Notes under the pieces: model-generated | Database searches by the model: none | The model's input: only the letters and a program-made list of their open reading frames with translations | Told to the model about the DNA's origin: nothing | Position numbers and translations under genes: made by a program | In this document: positions 48,866-58,238 of the stretch, piece after piece | Layout of the letters: each line of letters begins with the position of its first letter | How positions within the stretch are numbered: the stretch's first letter is position 1 | DNA from: G963665815 sp942492065 | GTDB taxonomy: Bacteria > Cloacimonadota > Cloacimonadia > Cloacimonadales > JAIOQZ01 | Assembly: GCA_942492065.1 (NCBI GenBank) | Contig: CALODV010000008.1 | Location: 62,001 to 126,000, forward strand | Length of the DNA stretch: 64,000 nt | Reading direction: 5' to 3'

Positions 48866-49644
48866 ATCTCGACTATTCCTTCGTACACAGTTCTGACATC
48901 ACCTGTCAAGATGCTTTCACCTGTCTGCTCGTCATAACTTACCAGAACAGAACCTCCAGGTTGATTCACTGTAACAAACTCCTGCATCTTTGCAATAAGA
49001 TGAGCCGATTCAGCACAACAACAAGCTCCTGTTCCGCAGGCAAAAGTGATTCCTGAACCGCGTTCCCAGATTTTTATTGTGATATCAGATTCACTGTTAA
49101 TCCGCATAAAGTGGACATTCACTCCATCTTCGAAATACGGATGGCACGATATTTTCTTTGCGAGATGAAAATCTTTCTCAATGTCATCTGTGTTAATAAC
49201 AAAATGAGGATTGCCAATATTCAGGTACATTCCTTCTAAGTTAAGGTCTTTTAGAAAAACTTTGCGTTCGACCAGTTTTACTTCACCCATCGATACACTG
49301 ACATTGTTGTTTGATCCGACTTTCCCTGTGCGAACTCCGAATTTAGTCAGAACAACACATTCACGTTTTCCGGTTTTCCTGTAGAAATAGTATGTCACTG
49401 ATCTTAAAGCTGATCCGCACATTTCTGCTTCCGAACCATCCGCATTGAATATTCGCATTGAGATGTCATTGTCCGGCAGACTGAAATCCATCAGAACAAT
49501 ACCGTCTGCGCCAATATCAAGCCTTCTTCTGGAAAGCTTTACTGCGAGCTCCGGAATATCAGGTTCAGGTATGAAATCATTATCCAGATCAAAATAGATA
49601 TAGTCATTTCCCTGAGCAGTCATCTTTGTGAAAGGGAGTTTCAT
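48862..49644 (-). CDS. dapF: Diaminopimelate epimerase
   Basis: 260 residues. DapF fold with both catalytic cysteines: NADGSEAEMCGSALR (about residue 75) and FACGTGACCCAESAH (about 210), plus the start KMTAQGNDYIYFD and MGEVKLVERKVFL. The enzyme turns LL- into meso-diaminopimelate for lysine and peptidoglycan. It overlaps dapB by one base, so two steps of the pathway are coupled. The other dap genes are not in the window. Confidence 0.93.
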   Translation of the reverse strand: MKLPFTKMTAQGNDYIYFDLDNDFIPEPDIPELAVKLSRRRLDIGADGIVLMDFSLPDNDISMRIFNADGSEAEMCGSALRSVTYYFYRKTGKRECVVLTKFGVRTGKVGSNNNVSVSMGEVKLVERKVFLKDLNLEGMYLNIGNPHFVINTDDIEKDFHLAKKISCHPYFEDGVNVHFMRINSESDITIKIWERGSGITFACGTGACCCAESAHLIAKMQEFVTVNQPGGSVLVSYDEQTGESILTGDVRTVYEGIVEI

Positions 49645-50375
49645 TATACCTTCAGTATCTTATCAAAAACGTTATAGAATTCATGAATGCCTTTTTTGTC
49701 CTTAATCCATTTTGCAGCGAGAATAGCTCCGACCGCAAATCCTTCTCGTGTTCTTGCAGTATGTTTCAATTCTATCGTATCAAAGGGTGAGTCAAAAGTT
49801 ATGGAATGTGTTCCTGGAATACTCCCGCATCTGACACTGGAAAACTGAAGCTCTTCTTTATCAATCTTGCGGTTGCAAGTCTCATATAGGGCTTTCTGCT
49901 TGGTTTCAGAGTTGTTAATGATCAATTCAGCAAGTTTTTTTGCAGTTCCGGACGGACTATCCAGTTTACCTGTGTGATGAGCCTCGAAACCGGAAACATC
50001 GTATTGCTTCAGATTATTCATCAGGACTGTAGAAGTCTCAATCATTCTGAAGAAGGAATTCATACCTACTGAAAAGTTAGCACCAAAAATCATACCACTT
50101 TCGGATTTGCCTATTGCAAGCTCAATTTCTCTGAGATTACTTTGCCAACCGGTTGTACCGACGACAATTGGTTTATTGTTATCTATTGCGAAGTAAACAT
50201 TATCAGTCGCTGATGCAGGGGTAGAGAAACTGATAAGTACGTCAGCTTCATCTATATTCCCTTCAATTATATCAAGCCCGGGATCATTGATATAGGCAAT
50301 TTTGCAATCATAAGATGGTGCAAGATGTTCGATCATTTTCCCCATCCTGCCGTAACCAAGCAGTCCAATCTGCAT
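49644..50375 (-). CDS. dapB: 4-hydroxy-tetrahydrodipicolinate reductase
   Basis: 243 residues. N-terminal nucleotide site GLLGYGRMGKMIE (residue 4), VLISFSTPASATDNV (about 55), VVGTTGWQSN (about 78), the catalytic GFEAHHTGKLDSPSGTAKKL (about 128) with His-His and the Lys, and a substrate site at RCGSIPGTHSITF (about 182). DapB reduces the heterocyclic product of DapA in lysine/DAP synthesis. One-base overlap with dapF and 12 bp after the M20 peptidase gene. Confidence 0.93.
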   Translation of the reverse strand: MQIGLLGYGRMGKMIEHLAPSYDCKIAYINDPGLDIIEGNIDEADVLISFSTPASATDNVYFAIDNNKPIVVGTTGWQSNLREIELAIGKSESGMIFGANFSVGMNSFFRMIETSTVLMNNLKQYDVSGFEAHHTGKLDSPSGTAKKLAELIINNSETKQKALYETCNRKIDKEELQFSSVRCGSIPGTHSITFDSPFDTIELKHTARTREGFAVGAILAAKWIKDKKGIHEFYNVFDKILKV

Positions 50376-50387
50376 ACAAACTCCGTA

Positions 50388-51500
50388 TTATCTATAGTTT
50401 TCGATTAATTTCTTAACCCATTTGTAACCGAATTCAAGTTCGGAAATTTTTATCTGTTCTTCAGTTGTATGAACTTTATCCATTCCTGATCCGCAGATAA
50501 TCATTTTGATTCCATGCTTGTTGATGATGTTAGCATCCGAACCACCACCGCCTTTTACGGTTGCTGGTTTTAAACCGACTTCTTTGGCCGCTTTTACAGC
50601 TGTTTCAACAACTTCTTCATGATCTTCCATGAAGAACGCATCGTATTCTCTTTCTACATGAATATCGGCTGTTGCTTTCCAGTCTCCGAGTGTATATTCA
50701 GCAACGGTTTCTTCTATTGCTTTTACCATGGATTCAGTAATTTTTTCCAGCTTTTCTACATTGTGGGATCTTGCTTCTCCGTTCATTTTGACATAGTCAG
50801 GTACAATATTTGTAGCTACTCCGCCTTTGATGATACCTATGCTGCAGGTTGTTTCTTCGTCTATTCTGCCGAGAGTCATTTTAGAGATAGCTTCGGCAGC
50901 AATAGCAATAGCGTTAACGCCATTTTCAGGCTCTGCACCGGCATGTGCTTTTTTCCCGTGGATTTCAAAGCATACTGAGTTCTGAGATGGAGCACCGCAG
51001 ACAAATTCTCCGACATGATGAGAGTCGAGTGCGTATCCAATTTTAGATTTCAGTTTTGAATAATCTGTATATTTCGCACCGAGAAGTCCGATCTCTTCGG
51101 AAATTGTGAAAAGTACTTCGATTGGAGCGTGGTCTTTATCTTCTTCGATTATTTCTTTGATTCCCCAGTAAATCTCTGCAATACCCGATTTATCATCGGA
51201 TCCGAGGATGGTTGTCCCGTCAGATTTGATTACACCGTCTTCGATAACAGGTTTGATTCCATTACCGGGCTTAACAGTATCAAGATGAGCACAGAAAAGG
51301 ATTGGATCTTTCTTGATATTACCATCAAAATAAGCATAGAAATTACCTACATTTCCGCCTGTTTTTTCGTTTGCATTATCAAATTCAACCTTTGCACCGA
51401 GAGCTTCGAAATCAGCTTTAATTTTATGGGCAACTTCTTTTTCATTGAGTGATTCACTGTCGATTGTAATTAGTGAAAGAAAATAATCTACTACTGTCAT
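50388..51500 (-). CDS. M20 peptidase T-like metallopeptidase
   Basis: 370 residues of the PepT-like (TIGR01883) group. Metal ligands and catalytic residues can be seen in ILFCAHLDTVKPGNGI (about 66), ILGSDDKSGIAE (about 97), FTISEEIGLLGAKYTD (about 133), YALDSHHVGEFV (about 157) and the late VKGGGGSDANI and DKVHTTEEQI. A dimerisation part lies in between (GKKAHAGAEPENGVNAI). Likely cleaves tripeptides in the cytoplasm. It is the first gene of the dapB-dapF-rodZ chain and has a structured leader just upstream. Confidence 0.85.
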   Translation of the reverse strand: MTVVDYFLSLITIDSESLNEKEVAHKIKADFEALGAKVEFDNANEKTGGNVGNFYAYFDGNIKKDPILFCAHLDTVKPGNGIKPVIEDGVIKSDGTTILGSDDKSGIAEIYWGIKEIIEEDKDHAPIEVLFTISEEIGLLGAKYTDYSKLKSKIGYALDSHHVGEFVCGAPSQNSVCFEIHGKKAHAGAEPENGVNAIAIAAEAISKMTLGRIDEETTCSIGIIKGGVATNIVPDYVKMNGEARSHNVEKLEKITESMVKAIEETVAEYTLGDWKATADIHVEREYDAFFMEDHEEVVETAVKAAKEVGLKPATVKGGGGSDANIINKHGIKMIICGSGMDKVHTTEEQIKISELEFGYKWVKKLIENYR

Positions 51501-51516
51501 AATATATCCTTTTTGC

Positions 51517-51569
51517 GAGACCAGTGCATAGCTCAGGAATATAAACTATTCCCGATATGAATCGGTCTC
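51517..51569 (-). promoter_or_regulatory. Structured 5' leader of the M20 peptidase gene
   Basis: GAGACC (51517-51522) pairs with GGTCTC (51564-51569), enclosing a perfect GGAATA/TATTCC hairpin (51536-51541 with 51547-51552, five-base loop). The structure ends 17 bases before the start codon, whose AGGAT ribosome site stays free. It fits no riboswitch class I know. Confidence 0.35.
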
Positions 51570-51670
51570 TGAATGTTTTATTTCAGATTAAACAAACAAT
51601 ATTGTTAAAAAACTGTCAATAACTATGTTTGATACGAGGACAGGCAATCTGGCGAAATGTATTTCATATA

Positions 51671-51715
51671 ATGAATTGCATAAATATGAATTGTATTGCA
51701 ATGAATAAGTATTGA
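51671..51715. repeat. Three degenerate 15-bp direct repeats
   Basis: ATGAATTGCATAAAT, ATGAATTGTATTGCA and ATGAATAAGTATTGA follow one another without gaps. They lie in the 382-base gap between the divergent M20 peptidase and Calx-beta genes, which otherwise holds the peptidase leader, a promoter-like site near 51803 and AT-rich sequence, but no gene. Confidence 0.4.
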
Positions 51716-51802
51716 TGCTGAACTTTGATTGTTATTGATCTTAACATCTTGCAAACAAAACCTTAACAAAAAATTCATACAAGAAAAAATATTGGAAAAC
51801 AA

Positions 51803-51836
51803 TTGACATGTTTTCGGAAAACCTGCCTTATGTAAT
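51803..51836 (+). promoter_or_regulatory. Promoter-like site with internal inverted repeat
   Basis: TTGACA at 51803-51808, then GTTTTC-G-GAAAAC (51810-51822), a 6-1-6 perfect inverted repeat in the spacer, and TATGTAAT at 51829-51836. The spacing of 20 is long, so the -10 is uncertain; the repeat could be an operator. Confidence 0.3.
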
Positions 51837-51882
51837 GCTTTCTTGATGAAAGCTATAAGTAACACAAACTTAATAGGAGTTT

Positions 51883-53838
51883 ATGATGAAAAGAAGACTT
51901 AGTGTTTTCACCTTGTTTATTGTTTTTCTAATTTCCGGCAGCTTATTTGCCCTGGACCATTTTACCGAAAGTTTCGAAAATCCTGATACCTGGAGCAGTT
52001 ATACTACAGGTACAGTGACATTCGACAGTGGTGCCTGGGAATTTGTTTCAGTTTACCCGGAAGCCTCAACCCAGTCTCAAGACGGTTCAAAAGCCTGCCG
52101 TATCAATGATGATACTGCAGGTGCATCCATCACAGCTCCTGCTGTTAACACAGTCGGATCTATATCTTTTTACTATCACAGACCTTTCAGTGGAACCGGA
52201 AGCTTCATTCTTCAGAAATCAACTGATGGTGGAGCTAATTTCACAGACCTTGATACTGTGAATTATGATAATGTAACAACCCCAACTCTTTATTCTTTTA
52301 ATGTAAATGATGCAAGTGCCAGTGTTATTATGAGAATTTTAAATGATGATAATACTGCTCATTTAACAATTGACCTCGTTACTATTTCCGATTTTGGCGG
52401 AGTAGTAAATCCTGTTGTAAATCTCAGTCTCAGTTCTAATACAGCAACTGAGAATTTCGGATCAGTTGTTACTGTTACTGCAAGCACAGATATTGCTGTA
52501 ACTGGTGACCAGACAGTAGACGTAGCTGTTACTGGTTCAAATATAACAGGTGATGATTATGTTCTCTCTAATACATTTATTACAATTTCTGATGGAACAA
52601 CATCCGGAATCGTTACTTTTACCGTAAGTGACGATACCGTATTTGAAGGGAATGAATATGCTACTATAGCAATTTCAAATCCTTCAGCAGGTTTAAGTCT
52701 TGGTTCCACACTTTCAGATGTTGTAACAATCACAGATAATGATACTCCAACATTACCGCTTACTGAAGATTTTGAAAGTCAGACTCTCGGTGTTTTTACT
52801 GCTTTCAGTTCTGCAAGTAACAAAGACTGGGAAACTGCAACATACAGCAGTAATTACTATGCTTATGTTAATGGATACCAGGGTGATGAAAACTCAAACG
52901 ACTGGTTGATTGCACCAGCTCTTGATCTTACAGGTGCTACATATCCGCAAATCACATTCGATAACGCTAAAAATTACACTGGTCCGGATCTGGAACTCGT
53001 TGTATCTGTAGATTATGATGGAACTTCTGATCCTTCATTGCAAGGTAATTGGACACCGCTGCCATTTACTATGTCTGCAGGATCATGGGCATGGGTTTCT
53101 TCCGGTGCGATTGATCTTTCTGCTTTCAGTAGTCCAGCAACTTACATAGCTTTCCATTATACTTCAGATTCAAATGCAGCTGGCTGGGAAATTGATAATG
53201 TTGTTATCGAAGATGGAGACGACCCACTGCCAGTTACATTGTCTTCATTTAACTGCATTGTAACAAACAGCAAATTTGTTGAACTCAACTGGGTGACAAA
53301 ATCCGAGACTGAAATGGAAGGATACTATATTTACAGAAATGATAAAGATGATTTAGATAATGCTGTATGCATAAATTCGTCTATTATAGCGGCAAGTAAC
53401 TCAGGCTCAGGTGCAGATTATACATTTACAGATATCGATGTTATTGAAGACGATACATATTTCTACTGGTTAGAATCAGTCAGCATTACCGGTAATGTAG
53501 AATTCTTCGGTCCTGCAAACGTAACAGTTACTAACGGTAATAATGGAGATGCTCCTGAAGTTTGCAAAATTACTGAACTGAAATCTGCATATCCAAATCC
53601 ATTTAATCCTGAAACTACAATCAATTTCAGTATTAAAGATGGTGAAACAGGAAACCTTGTGATCTTCAACCTTAAGGGTCAGATTGTAAAATCATACAAT
53701 GATTTTCATGAAGGAACACACGAAGTTAAATGGTATGGTAAAGATAACAACGGAAGTAAAGCTGCTTCAGGTACATACTTCTACAAACTTTCCACATCAT
53801 CTACAAGCGTAACTAAAAAACTTATTCTTATGAAATAG
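51883..53838 (+). CDS. T9SS-secreted protein with Calx-beta and jelly-roll domains
   Basis: 651 residues with a signal peptide (VFTLFIVFLISGSLFALD). A first jelly-roll part (25-175, WEFVSVYPEASTQSQDGSKA, FYYHRPFSGTGSFILQ) precedes a Calx-beta domain (about 178-288, ending VTITDND). A second lectin-like part of the cleaved-adhesin or choice-of-anchor type (290-450, DWETATYSSNYYAYVNGYQG) and a T9SS type A tail (YPNPFNPETTINFS, LVIFNLKGQIVKS, GTYFYKLSTS, KKLILMK) complete it. Likely a surface-exposed or released adhesin-like protein. A GGAGT site precedes the ATG. Confidence 0.82.
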   Translation: MMKRRLSVFTLFIVFLISGSLFALDHFTESFENPDTWSSYTTGTVTFDSGAWEFVSVYPEASTQSQDGSKACRINDDTAGASITAPAVNTVGSISFYYHRPFSGTGSFILQKSTDGGANFTDLDTVNYDNVTTPTLYSFNVNDASASVIMRILNDDNTAHLTIDLVTISDFGGVVNPVVNLSLSSNTATENFGSVVTVTASTDIAVTGDQTVDVAVTGSNITGDDYVLSNTFITISDGTTSGIVTFTVSDDTVFEGNEYATIAISNPSAGLSLGSTLSDVVTITDNDTPTLPLTEDFESQTLGVFTAFSSASNKDWETATYSSNYYAYVNGYQGDENSNDWLIAPALDLTGATYPQITFDNAKNYTGPDLELVVSVDYDGTSDPSLQGNWTPLPFTMSAGSWAWVSSGAIDLSAFSSPATYIAFHYTSDSNAAGWEIDNVVIEDGDDPLPVTLSSFNCIVTNSKFVELNWVTKSETEMEGYYIYRNDKDDLDNAVCINSSIIAASNSGSGADYTFTDIDVIEDDTYFYWLESVSITGNVEFFGPANVTVTNGNNGDAPEVCKITELKSAYPNPFNPETTINFSIKDGETGNLVIFNLKGQIVKSYNDFHEGTHEVKWYGKDNNGSKAASGTYFYKLSTSSTSVTKKLILMK

Positions 53839-53863
53839 GTTTTGCAAAATATATATTTTTTAT

Positions 53864-53890
53864 GGCAGTCTTAACGGGCTGCCTTTTTTG
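53864..53890 (+). terminator. Terminator of the Calx-beta protein gene
   Basis: GGCAG (53864-53868) pairs with CTGCC (53879-53883) around a ten-base loop, followed by TTTTTTG. Confidence 0.6.
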
Positions 53891-53996
53891 TGTCTAGTTT
53901 CCGAGAACTGAAGCCATAAAAATATAATCTTTACAAATATTTGTTATTACACTGGGATGTATTTAATCAGATTCCAATAATGAAAAATAAGGGGGA

Positions 53997-55418
53997 GTGG
54001 TGAACAGCAAAATTACATTTCATGTTTTGATATTTGTTTGTCTCATGTTTATATGTTATCCCGAGAATCTATTCTCAGTGTGTCCCAAAGATGCTGATTG
54101 CATAGAAAAAAGTGTATATAAGTCAGAGGAAATGATGAAGGCTGATTCACTGTTTTTCTCAGGTAAGTATAATGAAGCATATCAAATTTACTCGGAAATA
54201 TACACAAAAAATCAATTCGTTTTTCAATTGCGTAATAAGATAATTGGATGTGAGTTTAATCTTAAAAAATGGAACAAACTTGTAAGAAACCTGATTGATA
54301 CAAGATATTATGGAATAAAGGATTCTCTGGATAATAACAGATATATAATTGCATCAGCTCTAAGGAAAGGTAAATTACTTCAACCGTATATACTGGAAGA
54401 ATATACAATGAAGGAAAACAGGGAAGAGGGTATAGTAATAAATGATGACTTAAGCCAATATGGTAATAAATTTCCGGATTTCATACCTGAAGAATCACAA
54501 ATTGATTACCGTGGTCCCGGTATATTAACAACCCATAGATACAGAGATTACTTCTACAAATTTTTTACTTTTGAAGGTAAAATCTTTTTGTATGATGCAA
54601 ACACTGAGAACATGATATTTGAAAGACAAATAGACAAGTCAGTTAATTACGTATACGCAAAAGGGAATAAGTTCATCATAAGCTGTTATGATAGTTTGTA
54701 TACATTCAGGGATGACAATTATGATTATGCTTATAATATGTTATGCAGTATTTATAGAATGAATCTGGATGATGATTACAGCATTGATACATTGATAACA
54801 GGGATTGATGGTTTTTATGAAAGCTATAATTATGGTATTCATTTAGCTGGAATGAAATTAGTTGACATTGATGAAGATGGCGATTCGGACTTACTTATAT
54901 CAAGATGTGAATGGGGGGAAGGTGGAAACTCAACTTTTACAGATGAAGTATATATCGATATGAGTGGAACCTGGGTTAAAGGGAGAATACCAGATCCAAA
55001 TCGAAATTACTATAGTTCTAATCAATTAGATGTAAACATGAATGGTATTGATGAATACTTCGGATCTGAATTACTTGGTTGGGAATGTTGTGATCCCATA
55101 TTTATAGTCAGGGTGAAGGAACAAAAAGAGAACAAGGTTGATACCCTCTATGCATTACTGGGAGATCTTCATTTTCATTCCATTAAAGATTATGATGGAG
55201 ATGGAATAAGAGATGTCTTGTTGCAGAGGAGTTTTAAAGATCATGGATTACCGGAATACTACTATATTTTGAGAAACTCTGATGAAGATCCTGAAAAGTA
55301 TACAGAGCGCATGATAAAATATTATTTCAGACAAACAATGACAAAAGAGTATTTTGATACTGAAGTAAGAGAATATATTGAGAAAGGAGTGGATCTAGAT
55401 CGCTTGAATGAAATATAA
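53997..55418 (+). CDS. Exported protein with calcium-binding-type Asp loops, unknown function
   Basis: 473 residues from GTG with AAGGGGGAG upstream; GTG at 54000 is an equal choice. After a signal peptide (FHVLIFVCLMFICYPENLFS) comes a TPR-like unit (MMKADSLFFSGKYNEAYQIY). The second half has loops of the FG-GAP/EF-hand kind: DIDEDGDSDLL (about 298), DVNMNGIDEY (about 343) and KDYDGDGIRDVLL (about 398), which point to a propeller with bound calcium. I do not recognise a named family. No sorting tail is present. It is AT-richer than its neighbours. Confidence 0.6.
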   Translation: MVNSKITFHVLIFVCLMFICYPENLFSVCPKDADCIEKSVYKSEEMMKADSLFFSGKYNEAYQIYSEIYTKNQFVFQLRNKIIGCEFNLKKWNKLVRNLIDTRYYGIKDSLDNNRYIIASALRKGKLLQPYILEEYTMKENREEGIVINDDLSQYGNKFPDFIPEESQIDYRGPGILTTHRYRDYFYKFFTFEGKIFLYDANTENMIFERQIDKSVNYVYAKGNKFIISCYDSLYTFRDDNYDYAYNMLCSIYRMNLDDDYSIDTLITGIDGFYESYNYGIHLAGMKLVDIDEDGDSDLLISRCEWGEGGNSTFTDEVYIDMSGTWVKGRIPDPNRNYYSSNQLDVNMNGIDEYFGSELLGWECCDPIFIVRVKEQKENKVDTLYALLGDLHFHSIKDYDGDGIRDVLLQRSFKDHGLPEYYYILRNSDEDPEKYTERMIKYYFRQTMTKEYFDTEVREYIEKGVDLDRLNEI

Positions 55419-55567
55419 TACAAGAATCAGTTACGACAAATTCTCCCAAACCTGAGTATAGCTCACATTTATACACAATCTATCAGCATAGTCCTATATG
55501 GTTCAACAGGCAGCCAGTTCAACAGGAAAAATGAATATAGATTCAACGTCTTTCCTTCTAATATCCA

Positions 55568-55602
55568 TTGACAAAAAATCCTCAGAAAATAATTTATATA
55601 AT
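55568..55602 (+). promoter_or_regulatory. Possible promoter for the endonuclease I gene
   Basis: A perfect TATAAT (55597-55602) lies 58 bases before the start, with TTGACA at 55568-55573. The 23-base spacer is too long for a normal sigma-70 pair, so only the -10 is reasonable. Confidence 0.3.
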
Positions 55603-55660
55603 GAGAAAAAATAATCATTTAACAAAATGTATCGCCGTAAGATACTAAAGAGAGGATACT

Positions 55661-57250
55661 TTGAAAAAGACTGCACTACTTTTATTGCTGTTAAGTCTGG
55701 CGTTTTATATTTCTGCTGATTTCAGCGTTTCATCTTATGATCTGGATTTCGGCTCATGCAGTAAGAACCAGAATGTTAACAGAACTATTACTATTACAAA
55801 CACATCCGAAACATCATCTCAGTTTAACCTTTTCATTGAAGGTGCTAACTTCAGTATAGATTCTCAGTCTGTCAGTATTGATGCCGGCGGATATCATGAT
55901 TTTACTATCTCTTTCTCTGGAGTTCAGAATATTACTTATAACGGGTTTATAGCTGTACGTAAAGAAAACGAACTGCGAACAAAAATCATCGAACTGACTG
56001 CTGAAGTTCATTATGCAGGCTACAGCACTACTTTCGATTTATGGGATGATGCACTTGAAAGTGCTCTCAGTACAATTGTTAACGGATATAATACTATCGG
56101 ATACATTCCTGCCAAAGAAGAGATGTTCGGTTATATCGATAATGAAAACGGACAGGTTATGGGCGTTTATACAGGTCAATACTATACTATACCTGTTGGT
56201 GGAATGCCGAATCAGAATACATTCAATTGCGAGCATACATGGCCGCAGAGTAAATTTGACGGTAATACTCCAAAAGAAGATTTGCACCATTTGTATCCTA
56301 CTTATGCAACAGTAAATAGCCGTCGCGGTAACTATCCTTTCGGTGAAGTTGTGAATCAGACCTGGACACAGGGAGGGTCAAAGATGGGAACAAATTCGAG
56401 CGGAGCAACAGTTTTTGAACCACGCGATCCTCACAAAGGTAATTGCGCCAGATCAATGTTCTATTTTACAGTGCAGTATTACAATCCTTACGATTTCCTT
56501 GATTCTCAGGAAACTATTCTCAGACAGTGGAACATCCAGGATCCTGTGGATACAGCCGAATTAACCAGAACAGGTGAAATCGAAGATGTTCAGGGTAACA
56601 GAAATCCATTCGTGGACAATCCTGAATTTGTAGAGAGAATTCAGAGTTTCACTACAAACGCAACCCATACATTCTCTCCTGAAGTTTATTGTCCGGTTAC
56701 ACAGTATCCGCTTTCAACAAACCAGACCAGAGTAGCAATTGCCAACTCTGGTATGGCAACTTTGAATATTACCGGTATCAATTTACCTGATGATATTGAT
56801 TATGATACATATGACAATACTCTCGAACCGGGTGAATCAACCACTATTCCTGTATATGCTTTAACAACTGTAACAGCAGAACAGACAATGACCGTACACA
56901 CTAATGCAGGGGATGTAACAATTCAGCTTGTTCCAATGACGGTTGATATAAAAGACGAGACTAAGGAAGTTGTGTCAGGAATCTCATGTATGGTATATCC
57001 TCAGCCTTTCTCATTTGCTTCAGGAAACAATATAAAATTTTCTATTAAATCCGGATCAGATTCTCCGGTAAGTCTTGAAATTTTCAACATCAAAGGACAA
57101 AAAGTCTACAACGAGTCTTATACCAGACCGGGAAATGTTGTCTGGAACGGTAAAACAGTCTATGGTAAAAGTGTTTCAACAGGTGTATATTTTGTAAGAA
57201 TGAAACAGAATGATACCGAGACAGTTAAGAAGCTTGTAATTTTACAATAG
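55661..57250 (+). CDS. T9SS-secreted endonuclease I
   Basis: 529 residues from TTG (ribosome site GAGAGG). A signal peptide (LLLLLSLAFYISA) is followed by a DUF1573-like beta-sandwich (20-115, SYDLDFGSCSKNQNVNRTIT). Residues 120-345 are an endonuclease I (EndA/NucM) domain with FNCEHTWPQSKFDG, containing the catalytic His, PKEDLHHLYPTYATVNSRRG, and NCARSMFYFTVQY. A second small sandwich and a T9SS-like tail (VYPQPFSFASGNNIKF, LEIFNIKGQKV, GVYFVRMK, KKLVILQ) follow. It should cut DNA or RNA outside the cell for nutrition or biofilm. The PNPFNP motif is altered to PQPFSF. Confidence 0.88.
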   Translation: MKKTALLLLLLSLAFYISADFSVSSYDLDFGSCSKNQNVNRTITITNTSETSSQFNLFIEGANFSIDSQSVSIDAGGYHDFTISFSGVQNITYNGFIAVRKENELRTKIIELTAEVHYAGYSTTFDLWDDALESALSTIVNGYNTIGYIPAKEEMFGYIDNENGQVMGVYTGQYYTIPVGGMPNQNTFNCEHTWPQSKFDGNTPKEDLHHLYPTYATVNSRRGNYPFGEVVNQTWTQGGSKMGTNSSGATVFEPRDPHKGNCARSMFYFTVQYYNPYDFLDSQETILRQWNIQDPVDTAELTRTGEIEDVQGNRNPFVDNPEFVERIQSFTTNATHTFSPEVYCPVTQYPLSTNQTRVAIANSGMATLNITGINLPDDIDYDTYDNTLEPGESTTIPVYALTTVTAEQTMTVHTNAGDVTIQLVPMTVDIKDETKEVVSGISCMVYPQPFSFASGNNIKFSIKSGSDSPVSLEIFNIKGQKVYNESYTRPGNVVWNGKTVYGKSVSTGVYFVRMKQNDTETVKKLVILQ

Positions 57251-57322
57251 TCACAGGAAAAGTTAACTTGACAGTGTATAATGTCGAAAACAATAAATGT
57301 ATAGAATAAATATGGAGGAGTT

Positions 57323-58225
57323 ATGCAAGTAACCAAATTGCAACACTTATTAGAATTAGCAAAACAAAAGGAAAAGAAACGCGTTTCAGTGGCTTATGCT
57401 CAGGATCATAATACAATTGCTGCAATCAAAAATGCAGTAGAACTCGGAATAGTCGATGCTACTCTGGTTGGAGATCAGGAAGTTATCACATCAGTATGTA
57501 AAGAGCTTGAATGTGATCCGGCTATGTTCGAGATTGTTCATGAGCCTGATGAAATGAAAGCGGGAACAACAGCTGTAGAACTTGTTAATGCAGGTAAAGC
57601 AGACTTGATCATGAAAGGACTGATCAGTACAGATAAATACATGAGAGCTCTTCTTAACAAGGAAACAGGTCTTATGAATAAAGGTGCTATTCTCAGTCAT
57701 ATCACTGTTGTAGAAGTTCCTTCATACCACAAATTGTTACTTGCAAGCGATGTTGCAATTATTCCACAGCCGGACATCAAACAAAAAACAGCTATTACAA
57801 ACTATCTGATTAATGCAGCTCACAGACTTGGTATTGAATGCCCAAAAGTTGCGATAATCACAGCTACAGAAAAAGCTAATCCTAAAATGGAAGCTTGTAT
57901 AGACGCTTCTATACTCTCAAAAATGAATGATAGAGGACAGATTAAAGGTGCTTTGGTTGACGGACCACTTGCTCTCGACCTGGCAGTTGATATGGAATCA
58001 GTGAGAATTAAAAAAGTTAAGAGTGAAGTTGCAGGCGATGCAGATTGTCTTGTATTCCCAACACTTGAAGCCGGAAATGTATTCTATAAATCAATGACTA
58101 AACTTTTAAAAGCAGAACTGGCAGCAGTAGTTGTTGGAACAAGAAAACCTGCCATTCTCTCATCTCGCGGTGACAGCGAAGAAACTAAATTATATTCAAT
58201 TGCACTTGGTGCATTATTAGCATAA
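57323..58225 (+). CDS. ptb: Phosphate butyryltransferase, first copy
   Basis: 300 residues of the PTA/PTB family. Seen are RVSVAYAQDHNTIAAIKNAV, VDATLVGDQEVI, GKADLIMKGLISTDKYMRAL and the end DADCLVFPTLEAGNVFYKSM, VVVGTRKPAILSSRGDS. PTB turns butyryl-CoA and phosphate into butyryl phosphate; substrate (butyryl, acetyl, branched acyl) cannot be told. No kinase partner gene (buk) is near. Start ATG with GGAGGAG. First of a five-gene run with a second ptb copy two genes on. Confidence 0.85.
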   Translation: MQVTKLQHLLELAKQKEKKRVSVAYAQDHNTIAAIKNAVELGIVDATLVGDQEVITSVCKELECDPAMFEIVHEPDEMKAGTTAVELVNAGKADLIMKGLISTDKYMRALLNKETGLMNKGAILSHITVVEVPSYHKLLLASDVAIIPQPDIKQKTAITNYLINAAHRLGIECPKVAIITATEKANPKMEACIDASILSKMNDRGQIKGALVDGPLALDLAVDMESVRIKKVKSEVAGDADCLVFPTLEAGNVFYKSMTKLLKAELAAVVVGTRKPAILSSRGDSEETKLYSIALGALLA

Positions 58226-58238
58226 AAAGGAGAAATTT

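Noticed and set aside
51515..51570. A tRNA-like stretch with TAGCTCAG.
   Set aside because: It is too short, has no acceptor/T-arm pattern with GTTCGA, and the helices fit a two-stem leader instead.
51671..51715. CRISPR array or plasmid iteron origin.
   Set aside because: Only three degenerate units without spacers, and no cas or replication gene nearby.
57268..57296. Promoter for the first ptb gene from TTGACA at 57268.
   Set aside because: No acceptable -10 at 16-18 bases, and the nearby TATAAT (57277) overlaps the spacer.
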